A model generated the notes under the pieces. It did no database searches, was not told the DNA's origin, and saw only the letters and a list, made by a program, of their open reading frames with translations. Shown piece after piece: positions 24,282 through 34,850 of a DNA stretch of 64,000 nucleotides (position 1 is its first letter; the number at the start of each line of letters is the position of its first letter). The stretch comes from Artemisia argyi (Eukaryota; Streptophyta; Magnoliopsida; Asterales; Asteraceae). The DNA is taken from the NCBI GenBank assembly GCA_030686995.1, contig CM060680.1, positions 201,611,322-201,675,321 of the forward strand, written 5' to 3'. The position numbers and the translations under genes are program-made.

Positions 24282-25262
24282 CTTTAGTAATTATTATGGC
24301 CTTTCTAATTAAAAAAAAAAAAAAAAAAAAAAACAAAAAAAAAAAAACAAAACAAAAAAAACAAAACATATATATATAGCTTTAGATCCACATCAATTTG
24401 TAACAGAAACTCAAAAGTATATACTTGAATTTACACTAAGTTAAGTTGGTTCCCCTAATATATAACTCATCTCTTAAACTAAATTAAAATTATTAGATAA
24501 CTAATTAGCCCACCTTATTAAAAGTTGATATATTAAACTAATATCAAGAAGTTACTTTAGGGCAAAGCGGTGTAAAAATGCAAATTCGAGATATACGGCC
24601 AAGCGGTGTAAAGTGACAATTATATGAAAGTGTCAAAATAAAAAGGACATCTCTAAAAACGGTCAGAATGAAATTAAATGAAAGTTGGTTGTTGTAGAAG
24701 ATTTTTGCATAAAAAAATAAACCCAACGATGTTTCAGTAGATCATTCTATAGGTCTTTGACTTTTAAGTTCAGAACATAACTATTTTAACTATTTGTCTA
24801 AATCACAGAACCAAACAAATAAAAACTTCGATTAATTAGCAAAGGAAATATACTACCTGAAGGACCATAACTACGTTGCAGTTCATCCCATAAATCTTTT
24901 GCAGTGAAATCCGTCTTCTTGTCTACGGGTTTGAGACGATTGACAACCTTCTTGGCTACCCCGTCAGAAAGTGAACCAAGAATCCAACCTTTAACAAGTG
25001 AATCTGATGCAATCCATGCATCTATATCTCCCTCTTTCCCCTTCCCATTCCTTGCCGGACTTGGAAACTGGCCTTCGACGAATCCAAACATATGATGACT
25101 CTTTAAGAGACATAGAATTTGTGTTTCCCACACATTATACGTATCCTTACCGCTCAGCTTCATGGTAACGAAATTTGGTGCAATAACATGCGAAGGGCAT
25201 GGGTACGCTTGACCAACTTCCACTATGAAACTTGGATTAGAAGTTGAAGCTGCATTCGCCAT
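13882..25262 (-). CDS. Ankyrin-repeat PGG-domain membrane protein with copia-Gag-like N-terminus, five exons
   Basis: Exons by GT-AG reading are 25262-24857, 24162-23503, 23404-23291, 15035-14608 and 14496-13882. Their sum, 2223 nt, is divisible by three and gives 740 residues; split codons agree at every junction. Residues 1-135 (exon 1) resemble the UBN2/copia-type Gag N-terminal domain (NFVTMKLSGKDTYNVW, then KDLWDELQRSYG). Ankyrin repeats follow at about 228-259, 268-297 and 302-331 (NGNTILHVAV, NGSTLLHVAA), with more ankyrin-like sequence to ~536 ending IQRELQWFK. The C-terminus has EHKDLVIEGENW, VPGG at 601-604 and four hydrophobic helices. The family (ACD6/ITN1-like) acts at membranes in defence or stress signalling; this role is inferred. 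Intron 3 is 8255 bp and carries a copia element in opposite orientation. Expression cannot be judged from sequence. Confidence 0.8.
15075..15331. mobile_element. Stowaway-like MITE inside intron 3
   Basis: The left end GTACTCCATTCTTC...ATAAGTGTCA...TGACTTTT and the right end AAAAGTCAAAAC...CACTTATGGAGTAAC are inverted copies. The inverted similarity continues for much of the ~255 bp. ACTCC at the tips is typical of Tc1/mariner-type Stowaway elements. It is moderately decayed. Confidence 0.6.
15766..15919. repeat. 77-bp tandem duplication
   Basis: CAATCATATGAGGGAAAT starts at 15766 and again at 15843; the two copies differ at two positions and end just before the copia LTR. 15332-15765 holds no other recognisable feature. 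Confidence 0.85.
15940..16668 (+). repeat. 5' LTR of the intron copia element (limits approximate)
   Basis: The sequence around GTGAGCTTATCGGGTACACA to ATTCCCTATAG has the organisation of a copia LTR and is followed at 16670 by TGGCATCACGAG, a mutated form of the initiator-Met site TGGTATCAGAGC. The left boundary is not fixed, because no TSD could be found. Confidence 0.5.
16651..16982 (+). repeat. 166-bp tandem duplication covering the primer-binding site
   Basis: CAATACGAATTCCCTATAG (16651) recurs as CAATATGAATTCCCTATAG (16817), and both copies run through the primer-binding region and AATTAATTGTTATGACAATA to TTAATGG. The second copy has TAACATCACGAG in place of the site. Confidence 0.85.
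17337..17633 (+). repeat. Direct repeats in the copia leader
   Basis: A ~95-bp unit containing CCATCAAGCTATTGAGGG and GTGGATCATTAC occurs at about 17337-17431 and 17540-17633. 16983-18480 is otherwise untranslated leader without an open frame. Confidence 0.75.
18490..21037 (+). pseudogene. Copia gag-protease-integrase polyprotein, heavily broken
   Basis: Gag runs from MSFLEREKLTRSNFLDW through an ORF at 18845-19303. The zinc knuckle CHHC-x4-H-x4-C near 19285-19330 contains an in-frame TAG. Protease is recognisable by VYDTGCGTHIC near 19440. The pre-integrase motif (LWHFRLGHINKK) and integrase with D in IHTDVCG and D in RFDRGGEY follow. The third catalytic residue is lost: GVSKRRN at ~20332 has AAG (Lys) where Glu is expected, and the next Arg codon has become TGA. 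Numerous stops and frameshifts mark an old insertion. The element was thus dead before or soon after it settled in the intron. Confidence 0.75.
21021..21346 (+). repeat. Duplicated RT segment flanking a (TA)n microsatellite
   Basis: CTAAAACCATTGGGAGCAAG with the following ~90 bp occurs once before and once after about 45 TA repeats (21131-21220). The peptide (KTIGSK-LFKIKT-MDGKV) is the start of copia RT. A (TG)n/(CG)n run follows at 21347-21381. Confidence 0.8.
21382..23290. other. Remainder of intron 3 without recognisable genes
   Basis: AT-rich sequence with A-rich runs at 22440-22490 and 23190-23234. No coding frame, LTR or inverted-repeat element could be supported. Confidence 0.5.
24236..24380. 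repeat. (TA)n and poly-A block in intron 1
   Basis: About 22 TA repeats at 24237-24280, then interrupted poly-A at 24311-24366. The rest of intron 1 (24163-24856) shows nothing further. Confidence 0.85.
24857..25262 (-). CDS. Exon 1 of the ankyrin-PGG gene: Gag-like (UBN2-type) domain
   Basis: ATG at 25262, donor GTAGTA after 24857. The exon leaves one base (G) that combines with TT at the start of exon 2 to make Val, continuing GPS-VFLNLDNQ. The frame has no stops, in contrast to every true gag in the window, which suggests it is kept by selection or is recent. A TATA-like TTTAAATA lies roughly 75-80 bases upstream. Confidence 0.75.
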
Positions 25263-26032
25263 TTTGATCTTAATTAAAATTTGTACTTTTTTTTTTTACT
25301 TTCTTTGTGTCAATCCTCCTTCCATCTTCTTACATATTTAAACTAAAAGATGAAGTAACTTCATGCCGACAAAAGCCATGTTAGGATTGTTTACATCATG
25401 AAGCTTATTGGGACCAGGGTTTGGTGGCATATAAATGTGGTAGATTAGGATATTTACTTCTCAAGATAATAATTGAGCATTTGAGCCAACTATTTATGAG
25501 CCGATAAGTTTGGTGAATGGCCAAGATTTTTATTTAAATCTTACATTTTAAATGGGCATGCATAAAGTGTAAATTACAAAAACCACTTTGTTCAAATTGT
25601 AAGTCTTTATATGTTTGAAAGTGTAGACACACTCTATATATAAAACGTTTGGGTGACTATCGTCTTTACAATAAAATAAAATAACTAAAACGCCAATGTA
25701 TTTTTTTTTTTTTTTTTTTTTTTTTCTTTTCTCATAGGCATTCTAGTCATTTTACTTCAAGGCATAGATGATATTCACCCTAAAATTTCTCTCACGAACT
25801 GAAATTTCAAACTTGTATGGTGGCATATAAATGTGAAGTTGACTATATATAAATGCTAACGTACAAAAGATGAAGTTGGCTTTTAATACCGCTAACAAAA
25901 GCGACAATAGGATATGGTGGCATATATAAGTGGTGGATTTGGATATTCATGTCTCAAGGTAAGATAAGATATGTAGTAGACTATTTATCATACTTTGTTC
26001 ATTTCATGGTCAAGATTTGTTTAAATTTTAAA
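25263..26032 (-). promoter_or_regulatory. Upstream region of the ankyrin-PGG gene
   Basis: A TTTAAATA box lies near 25336-25343. Two related blocks around 25420-25520 and 25905-26000 (GGTGGCATATAAATGTGG and TGGTGGCATATATAAGTGG, each followed by GATATT and CTCAAG) suggest a promoter-region duplication of about 480 bp. A poly-T of 27 is at 25700-25726. No coding frame. Confidence 0.35.
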
Positions 26033-26301
26033 CTTCTTCCGTTTCATATTTATTGTTCATATTTTCATTTTTAGTTGTCTTAAATTAATTATTCACTTCT
26101 ACAAATAGATAAGAAATTAAGTTCGAGTAACCATATTACCCTGACTTGAAGTTATTATTACAAACATTAAAGAAATTTTAAATTAATTAGTTACGAGTAA
26201 AATTGTCAATCTGTAATAAGTAATAAAAAAAATTGTAATGATAATGTTTTTCTTAAACTATGTGTCTTTTATCTGTGAACAATTAATTGGGACGGAAGGA
26301 G
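26033..26301. mobile_element. Stowaway MITE upstream of the ankyrin gene
   Basis: Left end CTTCTTCCGTTTCATATTTA and right end GGGACGGAAGGAG are the classic CTCCNTCCGTCCC Stowaway termini in inverted orientation, about 269 bp apart, with an inner pair TTATTGTTCA/TGAACAATTAA. It stands about 770 bp upstream of the start codon. 26302-26780 shows no recognisable feature. Confidence 0.75.
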
Positions 26302-26785
26302 TATTTTACAAAGGTATAAATAAGAGTAAACTACAAAAACGGTTATGTTCAAATTATATGTGTGGTCTTTATATTTTTAAAGGTGTTATCTTGTATTATT
26401 TTCTTAATTGATTAGACAAGTGTTATAAAGTTTTGGAAATAATTACAAAAGAAATCCTTAATTAGAAACACATGTGGCTAACATTCATTGAAAACATTCT
26501 TCTTTTTCATACGGTATTGAAAAGAATGTAATCATGCACCATCTGTAAAGTTTAAACCCTGAATCGCAAACTATACAATCTAGCAATCAATTTATTTAAA
26601 CCAAAATTAATGGAGCCGGTATGACTTCGATTTGTATTTTCAATACATGTTAAAAAGTTTGACTATTCAGTAACCACATTGGCACATTGCACAAAAACAT
26701 ACCATTAATATATTAGTCCCGTTGTACATACTACATACTATCAATATTTAGTCCTACATTAAGGATGAATGTCAAATGCATTAGT

Positions 26786-27441
26786 TGTTGGTTATTATGT
26801 GTTAACAAGTTCTCAGATTATGGTTAAAATAATCAATAAGGTATCGGATATTCACTTGAAATCGTGGTATCACTTTCCAATAGAAACTATTCGACCTTAT
26901 GCCTGTGTTACACGAATATCTCTATGGGATAAGACCAAGTGAAGTTCTTGTTTTAGGCACAAATCAAGAACAGAAAATGTATTCAAGTGTTTAGGATTTG
27001 TGTTGTTCATCTCTACATGCAGAATGTTATGACCTCTATTTCTAATAGAGAATACTCAAACCCTAGCACATGGAATTACGTATAATTAACGGCCCATTAA
27101 TTATATCATAATATTTTCCATAATACTAGGAATTAGTGGTTATGAGTGGAAACAATAACACTAGCAGTGGTAATGTTAACACATCAGTGGAAACAATAAC
27201 ACTAGCAGTGGTAATGTTAACATATCAGTGGAAACAATAACACTAGCAGTGGAAACTAGTAGCAGAATCCACTGTCAGTAGAATCACACCATCATCAGAA
27301 ACAGATTCATGCTATCAGCAGAATCAATACATAACCACTATTGAGTCAGGGGATTCAGTGACCAAATGGGTGTATACTCCGTACCTCCAAACCCATTACC
27401 AGGTGTGAATTAATCCCTCAAGTTCACTAAATTTTACAACA
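26786..27441 (-). repeat. 3' LTR of the Tork-like copia element
   Basis: The polypurine tract on the minus strand (CTTGGGGAGGAT, 27442-27453) abuts TGTTGTAAAATT at 27441. The LTR contains about three tandem copies of a ~41-bp unit with GTGGAAACAATAACACTAGC at 27147-27260. It is similar throughout to 39999-40670. Bases 27454-27973 are the untranslated 3' part of the element. Confidence 0.85.
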
Positions 27442-27973
27442 ATCCTCCCCAAGTTTAGTTCACTTCCTTTGCATGAAAAATTAAACTCAAAACAAAATAT
27501 ATGCATAAATGAAAATATATGGAAGATTGAATTCTCATCTTAGTACATTACACGTTCAAATATTCGAGAATCAGGGTGTTCTAAGAATTGAACCATTCAA
27601 CCCATTTGAATATCTGAAGATAAAATACACATACATTTTCAAACACTTAAATAAACCTGGAACTATACAAGCCATGTATCCATATCCAATTCATAAATGT
27701 TGTAAAAGCTAAAATCCAAAGCTTTCTGAAGCGGCAAAACTTCAACATTTACATAGGTGGTTCCTCTTTATTCATGCTCCTGCTTAGCACTTTTTCAAAG
27801 AAAATTAACCATTAAGAAGTTATGACTTCATCCTCCTTTCCAACAGGTTCCAAGCACAAACCTTGGGATGTTTGTAAAACATGTGCTCCAGTCCACTAAA
27901 TGTTCAGCTTTTCACATTGAACTCAGCTCCCAAGTTTCCTCAGGAGGGAGTTGGGTGTCTTTGCATTCAGTGA

Positions 27974-29815
27974 CTAAGTTGGACTTAAAACCATCCCTTT
28001 AACAGACTTCAAAACCAAGTCTCTAGCCAAACCCTTCGTCAAGTGATCAGCTAAGTTTTGTTGAGATTTAACAAACTCTATAGATATCACCCCATTCATG
28101 ATAAGCTCACGAATCATGCTATGCCTAACACCTAAGTGTCTAGACTTCCCATTGTGCATCTGGCTATAAGCCTTTGCCAATGTTGCAGCACTATCACAAC
28201 GGAAAGAAATAGGTGCTATAGGTTTAGGCCACAATGGAATCTCAAGAAGCAAGTTTTTCAACCATTCAGCTTCTTTGCCAGCAGCTGCTAAAGCCACAAA
28301 TTCAGATTCCATGGTTGAACTGGTGATGCAAGTTTGTTTCTTGGATGCCCAAGAAATTGCACCTCCACCAAGTAGAAATACCCAGCCAATAATAGACGAA
28401 TTGTCTTCAGTGTTACTGATCCGACTTGCATCAGTGAATCCTTCTAATATTGAAGGATATCCAATATATGAGAGACTATAATCCATAGTTCTCTTCAAAT
28501 ACTTAAAGACCCTCTGAATTGCTTGCCAATGATGAGCACTAGGATTACTAGTATACCTGCTCAGTTTACCCACAGCAAAAGCAATATCAGGTCTTGTACA
28601 AGTCATGACATACATCAAGCAGCCAATCACCCTAGAATACTCAAGTTGAGATACAGCTTTGCCAGTATTAGGCATTAGCTTCTCACTTGTATCCATAGGA
28701 GTACTCACTGGAGTACAATCAAAGTAATTAAATTTTCTTAACACCTTCTCAATGTAATGAGACTGAGAGATAGAAATTTTGTTACTTTCATGTTTAATCC
28801 TAATACCAAGGATAACATCAGCCTCCCCCATATCCTTCATGGAGAACTTTGATGACAAAAATTCCTTTGTAAGGTCAACTTGATTTTGGTCAGTGCCAAA
28901 AATCAACATGTCATCAACATATAGACAAATGATGACTCCTTTACCAGATTCATCAAATTTGCTATGTACACATTTGTCAGCCTGATTAAGTAAATAACTA
29001 CTAGACAAAACCACTTCATCAAACTTTTGATGCCATTGCTTACGTGCCTGTTTTAGTCCATTAAGGGACCTAATCAGTTTACACACCTTGTTTTCATTGC
29101 CAGGCATGATGAAGCCCTGAGGTTGGTTCATATAAACTTTCTCATCTAAATCACCATTCAAGAAAGCTGTCTTCACATACATCTGATGAATAATCAGATT
29201 GTGAATTGATGCCAAAGCTATCATCAATCTTATGGTACTGATATGAGCCACAGGAGCATAAGTATCAAAATAGTCTATTCCTGACTTTTGTCTAAAGCCC
29301 TGAATAACTAGTCCAGCCTTAAACTTTTCAACAGTTCCATCTACCTTCATTTTCTTTTGGAAAATCCATTTGCTACCTAGAGGTTTGCGACCAGGTGGTA
29401 GATCAGTCAACACATAAGTGTTATTGCCCATGATAGAGTCCATCTCATCATTAATTGCTTTTTTCTAGAAAGCAACATCCTGGGATTTCATTGCTTCTTC
29501 AAATATTTTGGGATCATCCTCAACAATGAAACAATAAGAGTATTGGTCAGAGACCTCACTCCTTGTACCTTCAATTAAGTATAATTGAAACTCAGGTCCA
29601 AATGACTTTGGAGTCCTGACCCTATTGCTCCTTCTGAGCTCAGGTTCAGGTTGTTGTTCCACAACCTCATCAGGGGCCTGTGATGATAATTCATCAGGGA
29701 CCTCTAATACACCAATGTCATCAGTTCCATTTGGAATTCTTTGACTTGGTCTAGGGACTGATGAGAATCTATTTTCATCAAATAGTGCATCCCTTGATTC
29801 AATTATTGAGTTAAT
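27974..29815 (-). pseudogene. Copia reverse transcriptase and RNase H
   Basis: The frame runs from SIIESRDALFDENRF through RT to RNase H and the terminal QQNLADHLTKGLARD. It is open except for a TAG at 29465-29467 where Trp is expected (DVAF-stop-KKAINDEM). RT motifs include FDTYAPVA, TAFLNGDL and YVDDMLIFG. RNase H has TDASRISNTEDNS and MESEFVALA. Substitutions at usually fixed positions (for example LNGLKQARKQW) show relaxed constraint. Confidence 0.85.
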
Positions 29816-30950
29816 TTAAACAGATTCATTAGGTTCAATAACATAGAACCTATATGCCTTGGAATGCTCAGCATATCCAACAAAGATGCATTCAATGCAT
29901 CTTTCACCCAAAGTTTTTTGCTTTGGAACAGGGAGTCTTACAACAGCCCTAAAACCCCAAACCCTGAGATAATTCAGGTTAGGTTTCTTTTTAGTCCAGA
30001 GTTCATAAGGGGTAACTTTGTTCTTTTTATTAGGAACCCTATTTAGTAAATAGCAAGCTGTTAACATAGCTTACCCCAGAACCCTTGACTCAGCCCTGAA
30101 TAGGACACCATGGAATTAACCATCTCCTTCAGCACTCTGTTTTTCCTTTCAGAAATATCATTTTGCTGAGGAGTATAAGGGGCAGTCGTTTCATAGATTA
30201 TACCAACAGACTGAAAATACAGAGTATCCATGTACTCACCTCCCCTATCATTCCTAAATCTTTTGATTAGAGACCCTTGTTGTAATTCAACTTCAGTTTT
30301 AAATACTTTAAATTTATCTAATGCTTTATCCTTAGTATGTAACAAATAAATGTAACAAAACCTAGAAGCATCATCAATAAAAGTCACAAAGTATTTCTTG
30401 TCCCCAAAGAGGGAGTAGCATGAAGATCACATAGATCACTATGAATCAGCTCCAAAACTTCAGTTTCACGTTTTACACTTTGAAATGGTTTCTTAGTAAT
30501 TTTGGTCATCATGCAAGTTTTACACTTTTCAGTGTCCATATCAAAGGCTAGAATTAACCCATCCTTAGACATATCTCGCAATCTTTTAAAGTGTACATGG
30601 CCAAGTCTTGCATGCCATAGGGTTGAATCATTAAGTTTAAAGGTTGATATAAAAGCAGAATTAACATTATCATGAACAATATTAAGTCTGAACATTCGAT
30701 TACACAAATAGCCAAAACCAATAAACACACCATGTTTAGATAAAATAAACTTATCAGATTCAATCACTTGTTTATAACCACAATTATTTAAAACACTACT
30801 AGAAACCAAGTTCTTTCTAATATCAGGAACATGTAAAACATTAAACAAAGAAACAATCTTTCCAGAACTAAACTTCAAATCAACACATCCTTTTTCATGC
30901 ACCAAGGCAGTTGACTCGTTTCCCATATGAAGAATAGAACCATCATTCAT
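29816..30950 (-). pseudogene. Copia protease tail and integrase, frameshifted
   Basis: The first segment (30950-30384) covers the end of protease and the pre-integrase motif (LWHARLGHVHFKRL), then IHSDLCD with the first catalytic Asp. A frameshift near 30390 leads to TFIDDASRFC, RNDRGGEY (second Asp) and NDISERKNRV (Glu). A second frameshift near 30065 leads to the C-terminal part (LLNRVPNKKNKVTPYELW) ending at a TAA at 29816. The D-D-E triad is complete. Confidence 0.85.
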
Positions 30951-31013
30951 TGACTCATAGGTCTTGAACCAGCTTCTATCTTTACAAACATGAATTTTTG
31001 CACCAGAGTCAAC

Positions 31014-31719
31014 TCACCAAGCAACATCATCATCATGCACAAAATAAATTTCAGATATATATGTAACATAATAAATCTCAAAAGACTTATTAATTATATT
31101 CTGACCTTTCAGAGAATTGGTGTTACCATTCCCTCCATTTGTGCCTGATCCATTGGTTTTATTGCCAATATTAACACCTTTACAATCCTTCCTGAAGTGT
31201 CCAGTTTTACCACACTTCCAACAAGTCACTTTTGGTTTCTTTTTAATATTAGATTTGGTGTTATCTTGATGTTTACGCTTGCCCTTGTTGTCATTGTTCC
31301 TGGAGGAGTTTTTATGCTCCACCATATTGACAACTGATGGACCAGTAGCATTGCTACTCTTTGGCTTGTCAATGTCTTGTGCTTTGAGTGAATCCTCAAT
31401 ACGCAAGTGACTGCCCAACTCAACAAGAGTTAATTCCACCTTCTTATATTTTAGCATATGCTTAAAATCTTTCCAAAAAGGAGGTAATTTATCAATGATA
31501 CAAGAGATTGAAATAGCCTCATCCATGTTCATATTGTGTTGTGTGAATCGATCAAGTATACTAAGAAGTTCATTGTATTGTTCCATGACAGGTCTAGAAT
31601 CAACCATTTTGTAATTGTTAAAATTACTTTCAAGGAACTTCTTACTTGATGCATACTCAGCCATGTACTTGCCTTCCAAGGAATCCCATAGTTCTTGAGA
31701 AGTTTCAACATTCTGATAA
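31014..31719 (-). pseudogene. Copia gag, 3' part with zinc knuckle
   Basis: The frame continues the gag start at 39714-39959 after removal of the inserted element (SLFDI joins YQNVETSQELWDSL). The zinc knuckle CWKCGKTGHFRKDC is at about 31172-31213. A TGA at 31014, where Trp is expected, precedes the protease active site VDSGA. Otherwise open. Confidence 0.85.
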
Positions 31720-31724
31720 ATATC

Positions 31725-31910
31725 TGTGGAAAACTAGAAGGGAGGGTTGATAGTTTTACGTCTTTTTCGTTTTATAAAAGTTTGATTCTAAAGAATAGAC
31801 GTAGATTTCAAAACTCTTTGATGCAAAAATATAGATACTAGTTTATTCACGGTTTTTGTATAAACACTACTTGTATATAATGTTGAGTAAGAATTTATAA
31901 TTTCATATAT

Positions 31911-32006
<96 letters not shown>

Positions 32007-33468
32007 AATATAAGTTTATGTACTTGGTTTGTTTGTATAAAATTAATGTTGTGAATGAAGCCTAGTTTGATCTTTATGTGAAATCAATATATGTACAACA
32101 CAAGCAATAATAACTATATATGAAATGCTAACAAGTAAATAAATAAAGAGTGAGAGATGGAAAGATCAAACCGAGAGACAAAGGATTTATTGTGGTTCGG
32201 CTACAAGGACACCTTCCTTGCCCTACCCCACTCCCCAAGCACCGAACTCGAGAGTTTTCTTCACTAGATCAATAACCTCCCTTATGGCGGAGAAAACCTT
32301 ACACACCAATGTACACACCACAACTTCGTCACAACTTAATCACAACTTCTACACAACTTCTTCACACCAATCTACTTCACACCAATTCTTCTTTACACCT
32401 TTCTACTTCACACCTATCTACTTCACACCAATCTTCTTCACACCACTTGCTTCTTCATACCTTCACAACATAGTTCTATCCACTACTTCAAGATTTATAC
32501 TTCTTCACAACTTCTAGGCTTCAAGGTCTTCTCAACTTTAAGGCTTCAACTTCTTTGTCTTCACAACTAATGTCTACTTCAATATACTACCACTTCTTAT
32601 ATCTTCTACCACTAATCCTATGCACCTCTACTACTTCACTTCTAGTACCACTTCACACCTTCCACAAATCTAGATCCTATATCTAAATCTAGCTAACCAA
32701 TGTATACACTTTATTCACCAAAGAATGAATGATAAACAAGATGAAATGATCAATCAACTTAGATAGCAAGATGATACTAAGTTGTAATACTTCTAGTCTT
32801 GATAGATAGAAGTATTCTTCTCTTTGCACTTGAGAGGATGAAGCTTTGGATCACTTGGAAACAAAAGACTTATGAATTATATGATCAAAGGATTTTTAAG
32901 ATAGAAATGAAGGTTTGAATCAAAAAGGTTTTAGTGCTAAAAGGTGAGGAAAATCTGTGAAATGAAACAGTATTTATAGGGACAAAATTTACTGTACAGG
33001 AGCGTGCCGGTCCCCTTAATTCATGGCCGGTCCCCTTAATTTTAAGGGGACCGCCCCTTATAATTAAGGGGGCCGCCCAGCTGTAACGGCCAAAAACTTT
33101 GTCTTTTAGTGGGGAAAGTTTATTTGGTGAAAAACTAACTGATTTTGGTTAAAAATTTGAATTCATATATTTAGTATGATTAAAACATTTTTCTTTATTA
33201 CCAAAAGTGTTTTTCAAAAATATATAATAAGTTTATATATTAAAATAAACTTTGTAATAATTAATTTAATACCCCTTTGATCTTATAATGCATTAGACAC
33301 TTTGTTTATTCATACCTTAAGTGATTAGATGGTAAAAGTGATTATTTACTACTAAATACTTGTTTACGTCATGATCTTTGGTTTGATGGGTTTTCGTTTT
33401 GTGATTATCAAAACATAGAGATATCGAAATATATGAATAACGTTTTTAGTCACTTATTTATATCAACA
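31725..33468 (-). repeat. 3' LTR of the nested SIRE-derived element
   Basis: In plus orientation it starts TGTGGAAAAC and ends ATATCAACA. It contains an (AT)n(GT)n run at 31917-32001, a CTTCACACC-rich tandem block at 32340-32460, a TATA box (minus strand, 32979-32972) and, just upstream of it, a GC-rich palindromic block at 33004-33080 built on GGCCGGTCCCCTTAA and its complement. Confidence 0.88.
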
Positions 33469-33482
33469 ATCTCCCCCTTTTT
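33469..33482 (-). promoter_or_regulatory. Polypurine tract of the nested element
   Basis: On the minus strand AAAAAGGGGGAGAT immediately precedes the 3' LTR start TGTTGATATAAA. Bases 33483-33986 are untranslated, with a further purine-rich block near 33560. Confidence 0.8.
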
Positions 33483-33986
33483 GATGATTATAAAACCTAA
33501 ACTCATTAAATCCAAAAATTAATTTTTAGACAAGTATTTAGCGAGTTTATATTCACTTCTCCCCCTTTCTGTAGAATCAAAAAGGTTTAAGCCGATAAGA
33601 TGAAAGCTCCCCCTTGATGTATGCTCCCCCTCGTTTGAGGGCACCAAGGGTTCGAGCTATGGAATTCTTGCAAGAAAAATATTAGAAGCACAAGCAAAAA
33701 AATATATAACATACTAATAACAAGTAACAAGCATGGCAAAGGAGAATTTGAAACACATATAAAAGCATTCATTAATTCAAAATGATTATGTCAACCACAT
33801 AATCATTGTTACATAAGCCATAATGATAGAATTCTAAACCAAGTAGAATATCCTGTTGTGCCAACAAAGAGTGTCATCAAACTTTCTTGCATCCTAAAAT
33901 GGTTGAGGTGTTTTATTTGAAAAATAAGAAACATAAGCATATAAAATGCTTGGGTGAGAATGGTGAATGGGGATCATGTTGGTGGC

Positions 33987-34835
33987 TTAATGGAGGTAAA
34001 CTTTTGGTTGCATGGATGTTGGTGAGTTTGGAGATGTAGAGCTTGGAGGTGGTGGATTTGAAGTTGGGTTTGTTGGTTGAGGGTTTTGATGTTGTTCAAG
34101 TGATGGTGTTTGTTGAGATCTAGTAAGAAGATACTCAATCCAAGTAAAGTGCTCATTCAATGCAATGGTTTGTTGTTGGAGGAAGATGCAAGAAGGGCAA
34201 TTGTTAACATGCTTCTCAATTTGGTTAATGTTGTGTGGTGATGATGGTGAGCTTGATTGAGGTGGATCCAAATTGCGTTGAGCAAGATGTAATGCTAAAA
34301 GAGCACTAAGCTCATGAGCCTCTTTTAGCTCCTCAACGAACTTCAAGTGTTCGGAGGAAGGTGATGGTGGAGGAGCATGATAGTTGTCTTGGGTGAAGGT
34401 TTGAACATGCAACATAGGAATGGCATGTGAGGTTTTAGGATGTGGTGGTGGTACTCTTGGTGGTGGAGACATGAATGAGCTTGTGTAATCATGAAAACAT
34501 GATATGGGTGGAAGAGGTTCTTCATGAGTGGATGGTGTTTTTGTTGAATGGGCAACTTGTGAAGTATTGATTGAGAGATTGGGATTGTTGTTTTGGGATT
34601 GAGCATGCTCATCATATGAAGAAGCATTAATGAGGGCATGAGTGGATGATAGGTTGTGAGATGAGTCATTAGTGTAGGTTTGAGGTTTAGTTGTTGGTTG
34701 ACTTGGAACAACATCACTTGAGTTGTGACAAGAATCAAGTTTCCTCCTCCAAACGGGTTTGACGGAGATCCTTGCGGTTCTTGAAATCTTGGGTTTTTGG
34801 TTGTTGGGAGATGACATGTTTGGATGTGATGGCAT
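33987..34835 (-). CDS. Unknown 282-codon ORF in the env-like position of the nested element
   Basis: The frame is intact and predicts a protein rich in Ser, Pro, Asn, His and Gln, beginning MPSHPNMSSPNNQKPKIS. A more ordered middle part (HLKFVEELKEAHELSALLAL) is probably helical and is followed by CPSC-IFLQQQTIALNEHF. I do not recognise the family. Its position before the polypurine tract equals that of the env-like ORF of full SIRE elements, but the sequence does not resemble the one at 5715-9549. A TATA box lies only 18 bases before the first ATG, so the second ATG at 34817 may be the true start. An intact frame in a young element suggests it is expressed or recently acquired. Confidence 0.55.
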   Translation of the reverse strand: MPSHPNMSSPNNQKPKISRTARISVKPVWRRKLDSCHNSSDVVPSQPTTKPQTYTNDSSHNLSSTHALINASSYDEHAQSQNNNPNLSINTSQVAHSTKTPSTHEEPLPPISCFHDYTSSFMSPPPRVPPPHPKTSHAIPMLHVQTFTQDNYHAPPPSPSSEHLKFVEELKEAHELSALLALHLAQRNLDPPQSSSPSSPHNINQIEKHVNNCPSCIFLQQQTIALNEHFTWIEYLLTRSQQTPSLEQHQNPQPTNPTSNPPPPSSTSPNSPTSMQPKVYLH

Positions 34836-34850
34836 TAATTATGGGAAGAA

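Noticed and set aside
32218..32517. 99-codon plus-strand frame in the LTR, repeated at 38460-38759
   Set aside because: It is antisense to the element, made of CTTCACACC-type tandem repeats, and present in both LTRs simply because they are duplicates. No sign of a real protein.
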